DNA from: Spongiihabitans sp963422685
Lineage (GTDB): Bacteria; Pseudomonadota; Gammaproteobacteria; Arenicellales; Poriferihabitantaceae
Direction: 5' to 3'
Length of the DNA stretch: 64,000 bases
Assembly: GCA_963422685.1 (NCBI GenBank)
Contig: OY730442.1
Span: 930,001 to 994,000, forward strand
The notes under the pieces are model-generated. The model ran no database searches. It was not told the DNA's origin and saw only the letters and a program-made list of their open reading frames with translations. Positions 1 to 8,580 of this stretch are shown piece by piece. Both the position numbers and the translations under genes were made by a program. Position 1 is the stretch's first letter; every line of letters begins with the position of its first letter.

Positions 1-1
1 G

Positions 2-469
2 TTGCAGATACTCGGCGGTCAAATTATTTATATGGGTAAAATAGGCAATGCGTCGCTTATCAAAGTAATTACCAATCTGCTTTGCCTAGTGGACCTGGTT
101 GCCGCTGGGGAGGCGCTGATGCTGGCTAAAAAAGGCGGGCTTGACCTGGCCAGCAGCTACCAGGCGATTTGTGCCAGCTCTGGAACCAGTCGGGAGTTTG
201 AGGATTGGGCGCCGGTCATACTCAACGGTTCTTTTAATACCGGATTCACAATCGATCTGGGGCTCAAGGATTTGCGCCTGGTTGCCCGGCTCGGTGAGGA
301 ATATGGTGTTCCGCTCAAATTGACAACGCTGGTTAAACGGCTATTCGAACAATCCAGAGAAATTTACGGCGGCGATGCGTGGACGCCGCAGGTTGTAAAA
401 ATGCTGGAGGAGCAGGTTGGGGAAGCTTTACGGGCGGAAGGGTTCCCGGCGGTCATCCCGGATAATTAA
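2..469 (+). CDS. 3-hydroxyisobutyrate dehydrogenase-family protein, C-terminal part (5' end outside window)
   Basis: The frame is open from the left edge and the Rossmann domain is missing, so the gene starts before the window. What remains is the all-helical C-terminal domain of the beta-hydroxyacid dehydrogenase family (3-hydroxyisobutyrate, tartronate semialdehyde or related substrates). The stretch GKIGNASLIKVITN matches the family segment G-x-x-G-x-x-x-x-x-K-x-x-x-N, which carries the catalytic lysine (LIK). These enzymes oxidise or reduce beta-hydroxy acids with NAD(P) in the cytoplasm. The substrate cannot be told from this part. It ends just before a convergent nuclease gene. Its closeness to the catabolic cluster suggests a catabolic role (inference). 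Confidence 0.85.
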   Translation: MQILGGQIIYMGKIGNASLIKVITNLLCLVDLVAAGEALMLAKKGGLDLASSYQAICASSGTSREFEDWAPVILNGSFNTGFTIDLGLKDLRLVARLGEEYGVPLKLTTLVKRLFEQSREIYGGDAWTPQVVKMLEEQVGEALRAEGFPAVIPDN

Positions 470-496
470 CCCGGCCGGATTGCCGGACGAGACCGC

Positions 497-925
497 TCAG
501 CGGGAATAAAAACCGTGCGAAAATCGCTTGTATTCCCGGGCCCGGCCACTGACGATCATCAAGCGGTTCAGTTCGTCGCCGCTGCGCAGAAAGCATCGGG
601 CCACGGCTCGACCGTATTTGTCCTCATCCATTTGCAGGCAGTCAACCCGTTTCCCGTGGGCGATGGAATACAGATAATCGGCTGCGCTCTGATAACCGGG
701 TTCGTGCCTTTCCGGGGCATCCACTCCCCACAGGCGAATCTGCACCGGGTGGCCCTGGAGGTACAGGCTGTCGCCGTCAACCACGCGCACCACCTGTCCG
801 CTGATGGTGGGCTGGGCCAGACCGGCCATACCCGTGAGCCCAAGCAGCAAGCCGAACACCCCGACCGGTATGCGCAGAATATGTCGCGCACCCGGCCGAA
901 TTTCGCGAGTGATATGAATGCGCAT
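497..925 (-). CDS. secreted thermonuclease (SNase-like) family protein
   Basis: This 142-aa protein has a hydrophobic N-terminal segment (about residues 19-37, VGVFGLLLGLTGMAGLA) that looks like a signal peptide or membrane anchor. A short SNase-like fold follows. Family motifs are visible: VVRVVDGDSL at the first strand, IRLWGVDAPE with the metal-binding aspartate and the arginine of the staphylococcal nuclease site, and DKYGRAVARC. The family is Ca2+-dependent phosphodiesterases cleaving DNA or RNA, here probably in the periplasm. It stands alone, convergent with the upstream dehydrogenase. Nucleic acid scavenging is likely, but no partner gene supports a more specific role. Confidence 0.85.
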   Translation of the reverse strand: MRIHITREIRPGARHILRIPVGVFGLLLGLTGMAGLAQPTISGQVVRVVDGDSLYLQGHPVQIRLWGVDAPERHEPGYQSAADYLYSIAHGKRVDCLQMDEDKYGRAVARCFLRSGDELNRLMIVSGRAREYKRFSHGFYSR

Positions 926-985
926 AAATAGTCAGGCCAGCTTTGGTCGGGAATGCGGATGATGAGGATACTCAGACCGGTACCG

Positions 986-1129
986 CTATTCTTGCTCTGC
1001 TGGCGGTGTCCAGTCCGATGCGTCTAACGCTTTGACGCGGTCTCTGAAAGCTATGTCAAAGCGGTTCAAGTAGTCAGCCATCCACTCGACCTGCTGTTCT
1101 CGCTCATCTTTATTCATAGGGTCGCCCGC
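986..1129 (-). pseudogene. detached C-terminal tail of the DUF4268 protein (after an in-frame TGA)
   Basis: Directly downstream of the TGA that ends the DUF4268 gene (stop at 1130-1132), the same frame stays open for 47 codons to a TAG at 986-988. It encodes a helical tail around QQVEWMADYLNRFDIAFRD and then VKALD. This resembles the W...L..F...F..R...L ending I recall for complete DUF4268 proteins. The simplest reading is a nonsense mutation that removed the last helix. An alternative is a separate 43-codon frame beginning at the ATG at 1117, but that codon lacks a convincing ribosome binding site. Confidence 0.6.
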
Positions 1130-1960
1130 TCAGATGAAATAAATCCTGCATTCGTTGCCGTTTGGTTTCTCTGTAGTCCAATCAAGCTCTGCGCCTATCG
1201 AATTCTCAATATCGGTACGGTCCCGCTTTAGAAGGTTGAAGTGATTGTTAGATGATGGGCCATTTGTCACCAATCCCACCCGCAGGTGTTTCTTTCTCTT
1301 GATCAGGAAACCGCTCAATAGAAATCCAGTCTTTCCGATACTGAAATCAGTAAATGACTCGGGCGACGGTTTTCTAGGCCCTACTTTGGAGTTCATCTTT
1401 TCAAGCTTACCTCGCAAATCCTGCCAAAAAGACAAGTACGCCTTTCCTCGTTCGGATATTTCGCCCTTCGAATTCTGTCTAATCGAACGACTCCAGTCAT
1501 TAGGCTTCGCGACTATGTTGAATTTGGGTGCAATTGGCGAATTTCCGATCTTCCAGAACTCAATCTCCAGCCCGAAAAACCTGAACTTATCTCCGCTTAT
1601 CTCGTTCAGCCAATCCATCGCCGCGCGATGCTCATCCGCGAATTCGGCCGCAATCCAGATGATCGTCACGGCATCTAATCCGGCCGCGTAGGTGATCAGC
1701 TGCCCCACGTGCTGATGATCGGTCTTCGCCAGTTGATTCTCTATCAGAACCAACGAGTTATCAGCGGTGTCCCGGCAAACTATATCTGCCCTGAATGGAC
1801 CGACGCTCTTCTCTTGCCCTTCCAGTTCCAGCTCCATGTCCAGAGTATCGCCCAGCAGGGACAGGTTGTCGTCTTTAGCCAGCCACGGCGTGAAGTCTTG
1901 CGCTTCGCCTTTCCAAATATCGCGGAGATCGACTTTTTCCAACTTGCCAAGTTTCGACAT
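1130..1960 (-). CDS. DUF4268 domain protein with PD-(D/E)XK-like N-terminal domain, probably truncated
   Basis: The protein is 276 aa. The N-terminal half carries a nuclease-like core: ADIVCRD with a candidate active-site Asp, then LVLIENQLAKTDHQHVGQL, with an E-x-Q in place of the usual (D/E)xK. This arrangement is typical of proteins annotated as DUF4268. The second half (from about residue 165) is the DUF4268 region, including a W-x-D-L-R helix and strands around LRVGLVTN. The biochemical role of the family is not established; relation to restriction endonucleases is an inference from fold motifs. The frame ends early: the family's C-terminal helix follows in the same frame after the TGA. 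It is a single gene with no methyltransferase beside it. Confidence 0.7.
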   Translation of the reverse strand: MSKLGKLEKVDLRDIWKGEAQDFTPWLAKDDNLSLLGDTLDMELELEGQEKSVGPFRADIVCRDTADNSLVLIENQLAKTDHQHVGQLITYAAGLDAVTIIWIAAEFADEHRAAMDWLNEISGDKFRFFGLEIEFWKIGNSPIAPKFNIVAKPNDWSRSIRQNSKGEISERGKAYLSFWQDLRGKLEKMNSKVGPRKPSPESFTDFSIGKTGFLLSGFLIKRKKHLRVGLVTNGPSSNNHFNLLKRDRTDIENSIGAELDWTTEKPNGNECRIYFI

Positions 1961-2061
1961 CTTGCATATTCACTCTCATGCCAGGCTCTACCGGACCAGC
2001 GTCCGATGGTGATACTACGGGCCTACTGATACTGATCAGCATTGTGTAGTTGCGCCCGGAG

Positions 2062-3717
2062 CTACCGTTGCCGCAATGTTTCGGCGGTAGGCGCTTCACC
2101 GCGCCGCCTTCTTTCCACCAGCCCGTCCAGCCAATCCGGGTCCATTTCCGGCACAGAAGACAATAACAACTCCGTATAGTCCTGGTAAGGCGGTTGCAGA
2201 ATTTGTGTCTTGGGGCCCTGCTCTACGATTTTGCCCTGATACATGACCACAATTTCATCGGCAATGGCTTTGACTGTGGCCAGGTCGTGGGTAATGAACA
2301 GGTAGGACACGTTCAATTGATTTTGCAGATTTTGCAGCAGGTCCAGAATACCTTCGGCAACCAGTTGATCCAGCGCTGAAGTTACTTCATCGCAAATAAT
2401 AAGCTCCGGGTCGGCCGCCAATGCCCGGGCGATACAGATGCGTTGTTTTTCTCCGCCGGAAAGCTGCGCAGGAAATCGATCGATGTAATTGTCTGGAATT
2501 TCGATTTTTCCAAGCAGCTCCAGCACTTTTGCCTGGTTGGCGTCGCCTTGCAGCCCGCTATAAAACTCCAGCGGCCGGCCGATAATCTCTCTGATTCGAT
2601 GGCGCGGATTCATGGCCACGTCGGCCATCTGGTAAATCATCTGTATGGAACGCAGGTTTTCCTTGCTTTTCTCTTTCAGCCTGGCAGGCAGCACTTCGCC
2701 CCGGTAGGTTATCGAGCCTGTGGCGGGCGGCAGCAATCCGGTAATAACCCTGGCAAGGGTGCTTTTGCCGCTGCCCGATTCGCCGACCACGGCCACGGTT
2801 TTACCCTTTTCCAGTTTGACATTGATGTCTTTTAATACATCAATACGTGTGCCCGGATAGCGGGCTGTAACGTTATTTACTTCCAGTATTATGTTTTCAC
2901 CATCGCCAATAGTTCGGTCATCGCGCAATGATCGAACCGCCAGTAACCGGCGGGTGTAGTCCTGCTGCGGATTTGCCAGCATTTCGCGCGCATCGCCTTC
3001 CTCGACCAGATCACCGTAGCGCAGCACCATAATCCGGTCCGCCATTTGCGCTACCACTGCAAGGTCATGGGTGATATAAATCGCCGCCACGTTGCGCGCT
3101 CTAACCGCTTCTTTTATGGCGGACAGCACTTCGATCTGGGTGGTGACGTCCAGCGCTGTAGTGGGTTCATCAAAGATAATGATGTCCGGGTCGCTGCCCA
3201 GAGCCATGGCGGTCATGGCGCGCTGCAACTGCCCGCCGGAAACCTGGTGCGGATAGCGGTTTCCGATGGTATCCGGGTCGGGCAAATCCAGTTGCCTGTA
3301 TAATTCCCGCCCGCGTGACTCGGCTTCGCCGGTTTTCATCTTGCCATGCTGCACCGGCGCTTCAGCAAACTGCTCGATCAGGGTATGCGCCGGGTTAAAA
3401 GCCGCCGCCGCACTTTGCGCGACATAAGCGACCTTATTGCCCCGGATATTCCGCAATGCTTTCTCCGGCTGCCTGGTCAGCTCCACGCCGTCCAGCTTTA
3501 TGGAACCGGAAACGATGCGGCAGCCTGGTTTGGTATAACCCAGAGCACACAGTCCGAAAGTGGATTTTCCTGCACCTGATTCGCCGATGAGCCCAATAAT
3601 TTCGCCGCGTTTCAGGTTCATGGACAAACCATTGACGATAGGCGTCCACACCCCCTCGACATCCGCTTCGATGATTAAATCCTTGATTTCCAGCAAGTGG
3701 CTTTGTTGGTTGTTCAT
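2062..3717 (-). CDS. peptide-type ABC transporter, fused dual ATP-binding protein (DppDF/YejF type)
   Basis: This 551-aa protein carries two complete ABC ATPase domains in tandem, the fused equivalent of DppD plus DppF. Domain 1 (residues about 8-260) has Walker A GESGAGKST, signature VSGGQLQRA and Walker B IIIFDEPTTALD. Domain 2 (about 280-530) has GESGSGKST, LSGGEKQR and LIICDEVTSALD. The degenerate residues (DEV for DEP) are mild, so both sites should bind ATP. It energises import through the two permeases encoded just upstream; its start lies 10 nt from the permease stop, so translation is probably coupled. Context suggests uptake of the compound degraded by the adjacent caiD/carnitine dehydrogenase-like genes, though the family most often moves peptides. 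Confidence 0.93.
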   Translation of the reverse strand: MNNQQSHLLEIKDLIIEADVEGVWTPIVNGLSMNLKRGEIIGLIGESGAGKSTFGLCALGYTKPGCRIVSGSIKLDGVELTRQPEKALRNIRGNKVAYVAQSAAAAFNPAHTLIEQFAEAPVQHGKMKTGEAESRGRELYRQLDLPDPDTIGNRYPHQVSGGQLQRAMTAMALGSDPDIIIFDEPTTALDVTTQIEVLSAIKEAVRARNVAAIYITHDLAVVAQMADRIMVLRYGDLVEEGDAREMLANPQQDYTRRLLAVRSLRDDRTIGDGENIILEVNNVTARYPGTRIDVLKDINVKLEKGKTVAVVGESGSGKSTLARVITGLLPPATGSITYRGEVLPARLKEKSKENLRSIQMIYQMADVAMNPRHRIREIIGRPLEFYSGLQGDANQAKVLELLGKIEIPDNYIDRFPAQLSGGEKQRICIARALAADPELIICDEVTSALDQLVAEGILDLLQNLQNQLNVSYLFITHDLATVKAIADEIVVMYQGKIVEQGPKTQILQPPYQDYTELLLSSVPEMDPDWLDGLVERRRRGEAPTAETLRQR

Positions 3718-3727
3718 GCGGCTCCCC

Positions 3728-4570
3728 CTAGTGATCTTCTCTGAGACCGCTGGCCTTGTGTACCACCGAATCTATTAACAGATTGATGCCGATGGTCAGC
3801 AATGCGATACATGAAGCAGGAATCAACGGGTGCAGGAAGCCCCAGGCGATGCCTTCAGAATTGGAGCGCACCATGGCGCCCCAGTCGGCCAATGGCGGTT
3901 GCAAACCGAGCCCTAAAAAGCTCAGTCCGCTTATCAACAGGAATACGAAGCAAAACCGCAGACCAAACTCCGCCGCCAATGGCGTCACGGCATTGGGTAA
4001 AATTTCCCGCCGCATAATCCACCACAAACCCTCGCCGCGCAAGCGGGCAGCTTCCACGTAATCCATGACCTCAATATCCATAGCCACTGCGCGGGATATG
4101 CGAAAAACCGGCATGGCATAGATAATACCGATGACGGTTGCCAGCATGAAAAACGAGGTGCCCACTGCGGACACGACAATCAATGCGGCAATCAGGGTGG
4201 GTACGGAAATAATGATATCCACCAATCGGCTGATGATTTGATCCACCCAGCCGCCCATGGTGGCCGCAAGAAATCCGAGCAATGCGCCGAGGCTGAAAGA
4301 GCAGGCCGTGGTGATCAGCGCAAGCACAATGGTATTCCGGGCGCCGTAGATTATGCGTGAAAGCATGTCGCGCCCGATGATGTCGGTGCCGAACAAAAAC
4401 TTGCCGCCAATGGGTTCCCAGACGCCGCCGACGATTTCACTTTCTCCATAGGGCGCGAGCCAGGGCGCAAAAGCAGCAATGAATGCGAAAAACAGGATAA
4501 TGAATAAACCGATGCGCGCGGTCCAGTTCAGACCGATGGTGTAAGCCCAGAATATATGCAGGAATCTCAT
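3728..4570 (-). CDS. ABC transporter permease, DppC/OppC type
   Basis: The 280-aa inner membrane protein has about six hydrophobic helices, starting with LFIILFFAFIAAFAPWLAPYG. It carries the DppC/OppC N-terminal motif in which a FGTDIIGRDMLSRIIYGAR segment follows the first helix. The EAA loop that contacts the ATPase is seen at EAARLRGEGLWWIMRREILP. It follows the partner permease by 3 nt, forming the usual heterodimeric channel of SBP_bac_5 transporters. Length is normal for the family. Confidence 0.93.
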   Translation of the reverse strand: MRFLHIFWAYTIGLNWTARIGLFIILFFAFIAAFAPWLAPYGESEIVGGVWEPIGGKFLFGTDIIGRDMLSRIIYGARNTIVLALITTACSFSLGALLGFLAATMGGWVDQIISRLVDIIISVPTLIAALIVVSAVGTSFFMLATVIGIIYAMPVFRISRAVAMDIEVMDYVEAARLRGEGLWWIMRREILPNAVTPLAAEFGLRFCFVFLLISGLSFLGLGLQPPLADWGAMVRSNSEGIAWGFLHPLIPASCIALLTIGINLLIDSVVHKASGLREDH

Positions 4571-4573
4571 CCG

Positions 4574-5533
4574 TTATCTCCGGTGCCGCAAACGTGGATT
4601 GGCGACGATGGACAATACATCCGCCAGCAGATTCAGTAATACATAGGCTGAAGCAAATATCATTGCGGTGGCTTGAACCACGGTCATATTTCGAAGCTGC
4701 ACCGAATCCACCATCAGCGCGCCCAGCCCCGGGTAGACAAACACCACTTCGATAATCACTACCCCCACCACCATAAAGGCGATGTTTAAAATGACCACTT
4801 GAATAATCGGCGCCCAGGCATTGGGCAAGGCATGTTTGACAATAACTCTGGCGGGTTTAATGCCCTTTAATTTCGCCATTTCAATATAGGGGCTTGCCAG
4901 CAGATTGACGATGGAGGCACGCGTCATGCGCATCATGTGGGCCAGCGATATAAGCGTAAGCGTAAGCACCGGCAGGGCCGAAACATACGCCCGGTCCCAG
5001 AAACCCATACTGCCATGCACATTGGAAATCGCCGGGAAAATATCCATGTTCACCGCTAACAGGGCCATCAGGATGTAGGCCACAAAGAAATCCGGGACAG
5101 AAATTGTGCTCAAGGTGGTAACCGAAATGGTGCGGTCAAAACCGGTATTGCGGTACATCGCGGCGAGCACACCCAGGCCGATTCCGAGGGGTATGGCCAA
5201 CATGGAAGAGAATGCGGCGAGGTAGAGGGTATTGCCGATGCGTGCGCTGACCAATTCGGTCACGGTGCGTTCGTTGGCCAGGGAGTCCCCCAGGTCGCCG
5301 CGCAGAAAATTAAACAGCCATTCAATATAACGCACCCACGCCGGCCGGTCCAGATCCAGCTTGGCACGACAGGCGGTGAGGGTGTTTTCCTGCGCCATTT
5401 GTCCCAGCATGGCCGAGCATACGTCGCCCGACAACGCTTCCACGCCGACGGTGATAAGCAGGGAAATAGCCAACAGGGTAAACAAGCCAAGCCCGATGCG
5501 CCTGGCGACCATGACGAGTAATGAATTATTCAT
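4574..5533 (-). CDS. ABC transporter permease, DppB/OppB type
   Basis: The 319-aa inner membrane permease has an N-terminal helix (GLGLFTLLAISLLITVGVE) and a long periplasmic loop with LDLDRPAWVRYIEWL, followed by GDLGDSL, the signature of DppB-type subunits. The EAA loop is visible around EMAKLKGIKPARVIVKHALP. It pairs with the DppC-type subunit encoded immediately downstream. A 272-bp gap with a strong hairpin terminator separates it from the binding-protein gene, an arrangement that commonly gives more binding protein than membrane complex. Confidence 0.93.
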   Translation of the reverse strand: MNNSLLVMVARRIGLGLFTLLAISLLITVGVEALSGDVCSAMLGQMAQENTLTACRAKLDLDRPAWVRYIEWLFNFLRGDLGDSLANERTVTELVSARIGNTLYLAAFSSMLAIPLGIGLGVLAAMYRNTGFDRTISVTTLSTISVPDFFVAYILMALLAVNMDIFPAISNVHGSMGFWDRAYVSALPVLTLTLISLAHMMRMTRASIVNLLASPYIEMAKLKGIKPARVIVKHALPNAWAPIIQVVILNIAFMVVGVVIIEVVFVYPGLGALMVDSVQLRNMTVVQATAMIFASAYVLLNLLADVLSIVANPRLRHRR

Positions 5534-5723
5534 TTTGATTCAGAATCTGAAACGTGGTGCTGATACTGTAGCCGAATCCCCCGGATTGCCTATAACGACA
5601 TAATGCGCCCTGACACATCACCCGGCCATCGTGATGGCCTGCAACAGACTGCTGCCATGCAGGGCGGAACGATTTTGCCGGCGCCAGACACCAACCGACA
5701 ACCACTGCAATCGTCCCTGATAG

Positions 5724-5754
5724 AAAAAAGGCGGCCAGAAAAATCTGGCCGCCT
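5724..5754 (-). terminator. rho-independent terminator/attenuator after the binding-protein gene
   Basis: A perfect 11-bp inverted repeat (arms 5729-5739 and 5744-5754, AGGCGGCCAGA and its complement) has an AAAA loop on the plus strand. Read on the minus strand, the stem is followed by a run of T (5724-5728). It lies about 50 bp past the stop of the binding-protein gene and before the permease genes, so it probably terminates most transcripts and lets a fraction through. Confidence 0.85.
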
Positions 5755-5805
5755 GTCTACTGCCCTCTGTTTCTTAGAATGGTTTTTACTGTTTAATGCC
5801 CCGGT

Positions 5806-7401
5806 TTATGCGAACCACCAGCGTTTGGCGCTGCGGGCACCATCCAGCTCAAAGTTGGCGGCGAGGTCGCCGTGGGCCAGTGCAGTAGAGGCCGCATCGA
5901 CGTTATTGGCGAAGCAGGGAACGATTACGCCGCCTTCATTGCTGACGATGGTTTGCATTTCAACATAAATGTCGTTGCGTTTGGCGTCGTCCAGCTCGGC
6001 ACGCCCGGCAACCAGCAGCTCCTCAAAGCGGGGATGATTCCAGAAAGAGTCCGTCCAGTTTCCGCCGGCGGCATAGCCCAGAGTAAACATCCAGTCGGCC
6101 GTCGGACGACCACTCCAGTAGCAAGCGCTCCATGGAACCTGCATCCAGACGTTGTCCCAGTAACCATCAGGAGAAACCCGTTTCACCGTCAGGTTGATGT
6201 TGGCCGGACGCAGCGACTCGGCATAAAGTTCGGTTGCCGTCACCGCGCCGCTGAATGCCGCATCGGCAGCCGCAATTTCCAGGTCCAGGCTGTCTATACC
6301 GGCCTGTTTCAAATGCCATTTCGCTTTATCCACATCGTATTGGCGCTGGGGCAAATCTGCAGCGTGATAGTTTTGCGAAGCACCGATTGGATGGTCATTA
6401 CCGAGCGCACCATAGCCGTTAAGCACGGTGTTTACGAATGCTTCACGGTCAATGCCGTATTTCAATGCCATGCGCACGTCGTTATTGTCAAAGGGTGCAG
6501 CACGTACATCCATGGGATAGGTGAAGTGTTTAGTGCCCGTGGTTTGCAGTACGTTTACATCCGGCTTGGCTTCCAGCAGGTTCGCAGTTTTCAGGTCGCA
6601 GCGCACAATGGCGTCAACCTGGCCGGTTACCATGGCATTCATACGTGCCGCCGTGTCACCGATTGCAGTGATATGCACTTCATCGAAGTGGCCTTCGTTC
6701 TGGTTGAAGCTGTTTTCATGTCGAACCAGCATGGCGCGCACACCCGGCTCAAATTCCACCGGTTTATAAGGCCCGGTACCATCGCCGGACTGCCAGTTCA
6801 TGGTGCCATCGGCATTCGCAGGACACATCAGAATATGGTAATCGGTTAACAGATACGGAAAGTCTGCGTTGCCGCTTTCCAGTTCAAATACCAGATAGTC
6901 GCCGTCCTTTGACATTGTGCCCATGCTTTCTGCGACAGATTTGGCTGCGGAAGTTGAATTTTCGCCGCGGTGATGTTGGATAGAGGCGATACAGTCGTCA
7001 ACCGTTATCGTCTTGCCGCTATGGAATTCCACGCCCTGGCGCAGCTTCACGCGCCAGGTGCGGGCATCAGCAGAAGACTCCAGGCTTTCTGCAAGCTCAG
7101 GCACGGCCTGGCCGGCGGCATTGACCTCAACCAGCGCGTTACGCATTGCCCCCATGTTCATGTTGATCATAAAAGTATCGCTATTCGTCCCCGGGTCGTA
7201 TGAATCGCCAGTATTGGCGCCGCCCATTCCCATGCGGTAGACACCGCCTTTGTTGGGCGCGGCCCGGACGGCTTCACTATACAGGCTGGGTGCCATCGCG
7301 CCCACGCCCAAAGCCATTGCGCCCTGCATAAAGCGGCGGCGGCTCATTTGGTTTTCCGAAACCTGCTTTTGCAGTTTCTTTATTTCTTTGTCTAAACTCA
7401 T
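5806..7401 (-). CDS. Tat-exported substrate-binding protein of an SBP_bac_5 (peptide/nickel/betaine-type) ABC transporter
   Basis: This 531-aa periplasmic binding protein has a twin-arginine signal peptide: SRRRFMQG, then a hydrophobic stretch, ending near YSEAVRA. The mature protein has the SBP_bac_5 layout, including VKLRQGVEFHSGKTITVDDC, the strand GTGPYKPVEFEPGV and DVRMALKYGIDREAFV. I place the start at the ATG at 7401 because a GGAGG lies 9 nt upstream; the in-frame ATG two codons earlier sits only 3 nt from it. Tat export suggests folding, perhaps with a ligand, before secretion. The ligand is not evident from sequence; the adjacent genes suggest a carnitine- or betaine-like compound or an acylated peptide (inference). 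Confidence 0.92.
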   Translation of the reverse strand: MSLDKEIKKLQKQVSENQMSRRRFMQGAMALGVGAMAPSLYSEAVRAAPNKGGVYRMGMGGANTGDSYDPGTNSDTFMINMNMGAMRNALVEVNAAGQAVPELAESLESSADARTWRVKLRQGVEFHSGKTITVDDCIASIQHHRGENSTSAAKSVAESMGTMSKDGDYLVFELESGNADFPYLLTDYHILMCPANADGTMNWQSGDGTGPYKPVEFEPGVRAMLVRHENSFNQNEGHFDEVHITAIGDTAARMNAMVTGQVDAIVRCDLKTANLLEAKPDVNVLQTTGTKHFTYPMDVRAAPFDNNDVRMALKYGIDREAFVNTVLNGYGALGNDHPIGASQNYHAADLPQRQYDVDKAKWHLKQAGIDSLDLEIAAADAAFSGAVTATELYAESLRPANINLTVKRVSPDGYWDNVWMQVPWSACYWSGRPTADWMFTLGYAAGGNWTDSFWNHPRFEELLVAGRAELDDAKRNDIYVEMQTIVSNEGGVIVPCFANNVDAASTALAHGDLAANFELDGARSAKRWWFA

Positions 7402-7472
7402 GTGCATTTTCCTCCAGAAGAGATGAAAAATTCTAATTCCCGCGCAAAAACATCAGCGGGATTATCGTATTG

Positions 7473-7500
7473 TCTATAATTATAGCCCTGCTATAGTCAA
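7473..7500 (-). promoter_or_regulatory. candidate sigma-70 promoter of the transporter genes with overlapping palindrome
   Basis: On the minus strand TTGACT (7495-7500) is followed after 16 bp by TATAGA (7473-7478), a plausible -35/-10 pair. A perfect 12-bp palindrome CTATAATTATAG (7474-7485) covers the -10, so a dimeric repressor could act here. The leader to the binding-protein ATG is about 65 nt. Confidence 0.45.
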
Positions 7501-7598
7501 CCAATAGGCACCGAAAGTCAAATAGCTACCGCTCCCAATCCGACTGATTACCAGCGGCTGTATGCGGGGTTTCAGCGCTGACCCGAGTCGTTTCGTAG

Positions 7599-8561
7599 CT
7601 ATGGTTGTGGTAAAAAACCGGCGGATTGCATTTTCATCCGGGCAATTTCCACCAGCCCTTTGTTGAGCTTTTGGCTTAATGCGGAAAAGTCGGCGCCCTG
7701 GCACATGGCGACGCAGCCATCCACCATGGCCTGGCGCAGTTGCGGGGTCAATTCTGGCGCCACAAGCCGGGTCCAGGGCAGTTTCAATGCGGGGCCAAAT
7801 TGGTCCAGACAATAGGCCATGCCGCCTTCACCGCCGCCGACATGAAAAATTTCGCAGGGGCCCATCACCGCCCAGCGTGGTCCCGGGCCATTCACCACGG
7901 CCTGATCAATTTGTGCAACCGTGGCTTCACCATTGGCCACCATGTGCAATGCTTCTCGCCAGATCGCTTCCTGCAAGCGCGTGGCGATAAAACCGGGCAC
8001 TTCTTTTTGCATTACCAGCGGGGCCTTGCCTGCTGCTTCATAAAACGTCACGGCCCAGTCCAGCGCTGCAGCACTGGTTTTTTCTCCACCAATCATTTCA
8101 ACCAGCGGCAATAAATAAGGCGGATTAAATGGATGCGCCACTATGGTTCGCTGCGGGCTGCGGCAGTGCGCCTGTATGTCTGTCATGGACAATCCAGAGG
8201 TGCTGGATGCGATTATCACGTCTGGATCAACCAATTCTCCCAGTTTTTGATACAGATCCTGTTTCAGCGCCAGGACTTCGGGAATGCTTTCCTGAATGAA
8301 TTCGGCATTGGTTACGGCCTCGTGCAGATCTGTGGTCCAGTTGAAATTATCCAGGGATGCGCCGGGCGCTAGTCCCATTTCCGTCAGGCTGGACCACGCG
8401 GTTTCCAGCAATTGATGTAATCCGTCAATTTCCGCAGCATGGTGGAGGTAGGTGGTGACGTTATATCCACGGGCCAGATAGTGGGCAGTCCAGCCGCCGC
8501 CGATGGGACCGGCGCCAATACTGGTGATGTTTTTGACGGCTTCTGGATAGTTGGTAATCAT
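7599..8561 (-). CDS. carnitine 3-dehydrogenase-like 3-hydroxyacyl-CoA dehydrogenase family enzyme
   Basis: The 320-aa NAD-dependent enzyme has a Rossmann N-terminus (IGAGPIGGGW, residues about 16-25) and the hydroxyacyl dehydrogenase centre: SSTSGL, then the catalytic His in AHPFNPPYLLPLVE with its paired Glu. The C-terminal stretch GPGPRWAVMGP with GGGEGGM and FGPALKLPW is characteristic of L-carnitine 3-dehydrogenase and lambda-crystallin-like enzymes rather than fatty-acid 3-hydroxyacyl-CoA dehydrogenases. It would oxidise carnitine to 3-dehydrocarnitine in the cytoplasm. It starts 19 nt after caiD, implying one operon. A beta-keto acid cleavage enzyme, which normally takes the next step, is not in the window, so assignment stays tentative. 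Confidence 0.8.
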   Translation of the reverse strand: MITNYPEAVKNITSIGAGPIGGGWTAHYLARGYNVTTYLHHAAEIDGLHQLLETAWSSLTEMGLAPGASLDNFNWTTDLHEAVTNAEFIQESIPEVLALKQDLYQKLGELVDPDVIIASSTSGLSMTDIQAHCRSPQRTIVAHPFNPPYLLPLVEMIGGEKTSAAALDWAVTFYEAAGKAPLVMQKEVPGFIATRLQEAIWREALHMVANGEATVAQIDQAVVNGPGPRWAVMGPCEIFHVGGGEGGMAYCLDQFGPALKLPWTRLVAPELTPQLRQAMVDGCVAMCQGADFSALSQKLNKGLVEIARMKMQSAGFLPQP

Positions 8562-8580
8562 GGTTTTCTTTTGCTTTTGT

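Noticed and set aside
515..931. 138-codon frame opposite the SNase gene
   Set aside because: It is a shadow of the nuclease coding frame; the minus-strand protein has all the family motifs and a signal peptide.
1130..1132. TGA in the DUF4268 gene as a selenocysteine codon
   Set aside because: No Cys is expected there, no SECIS-like hairpin was seen, and the family has no selenoprotein member known to me.
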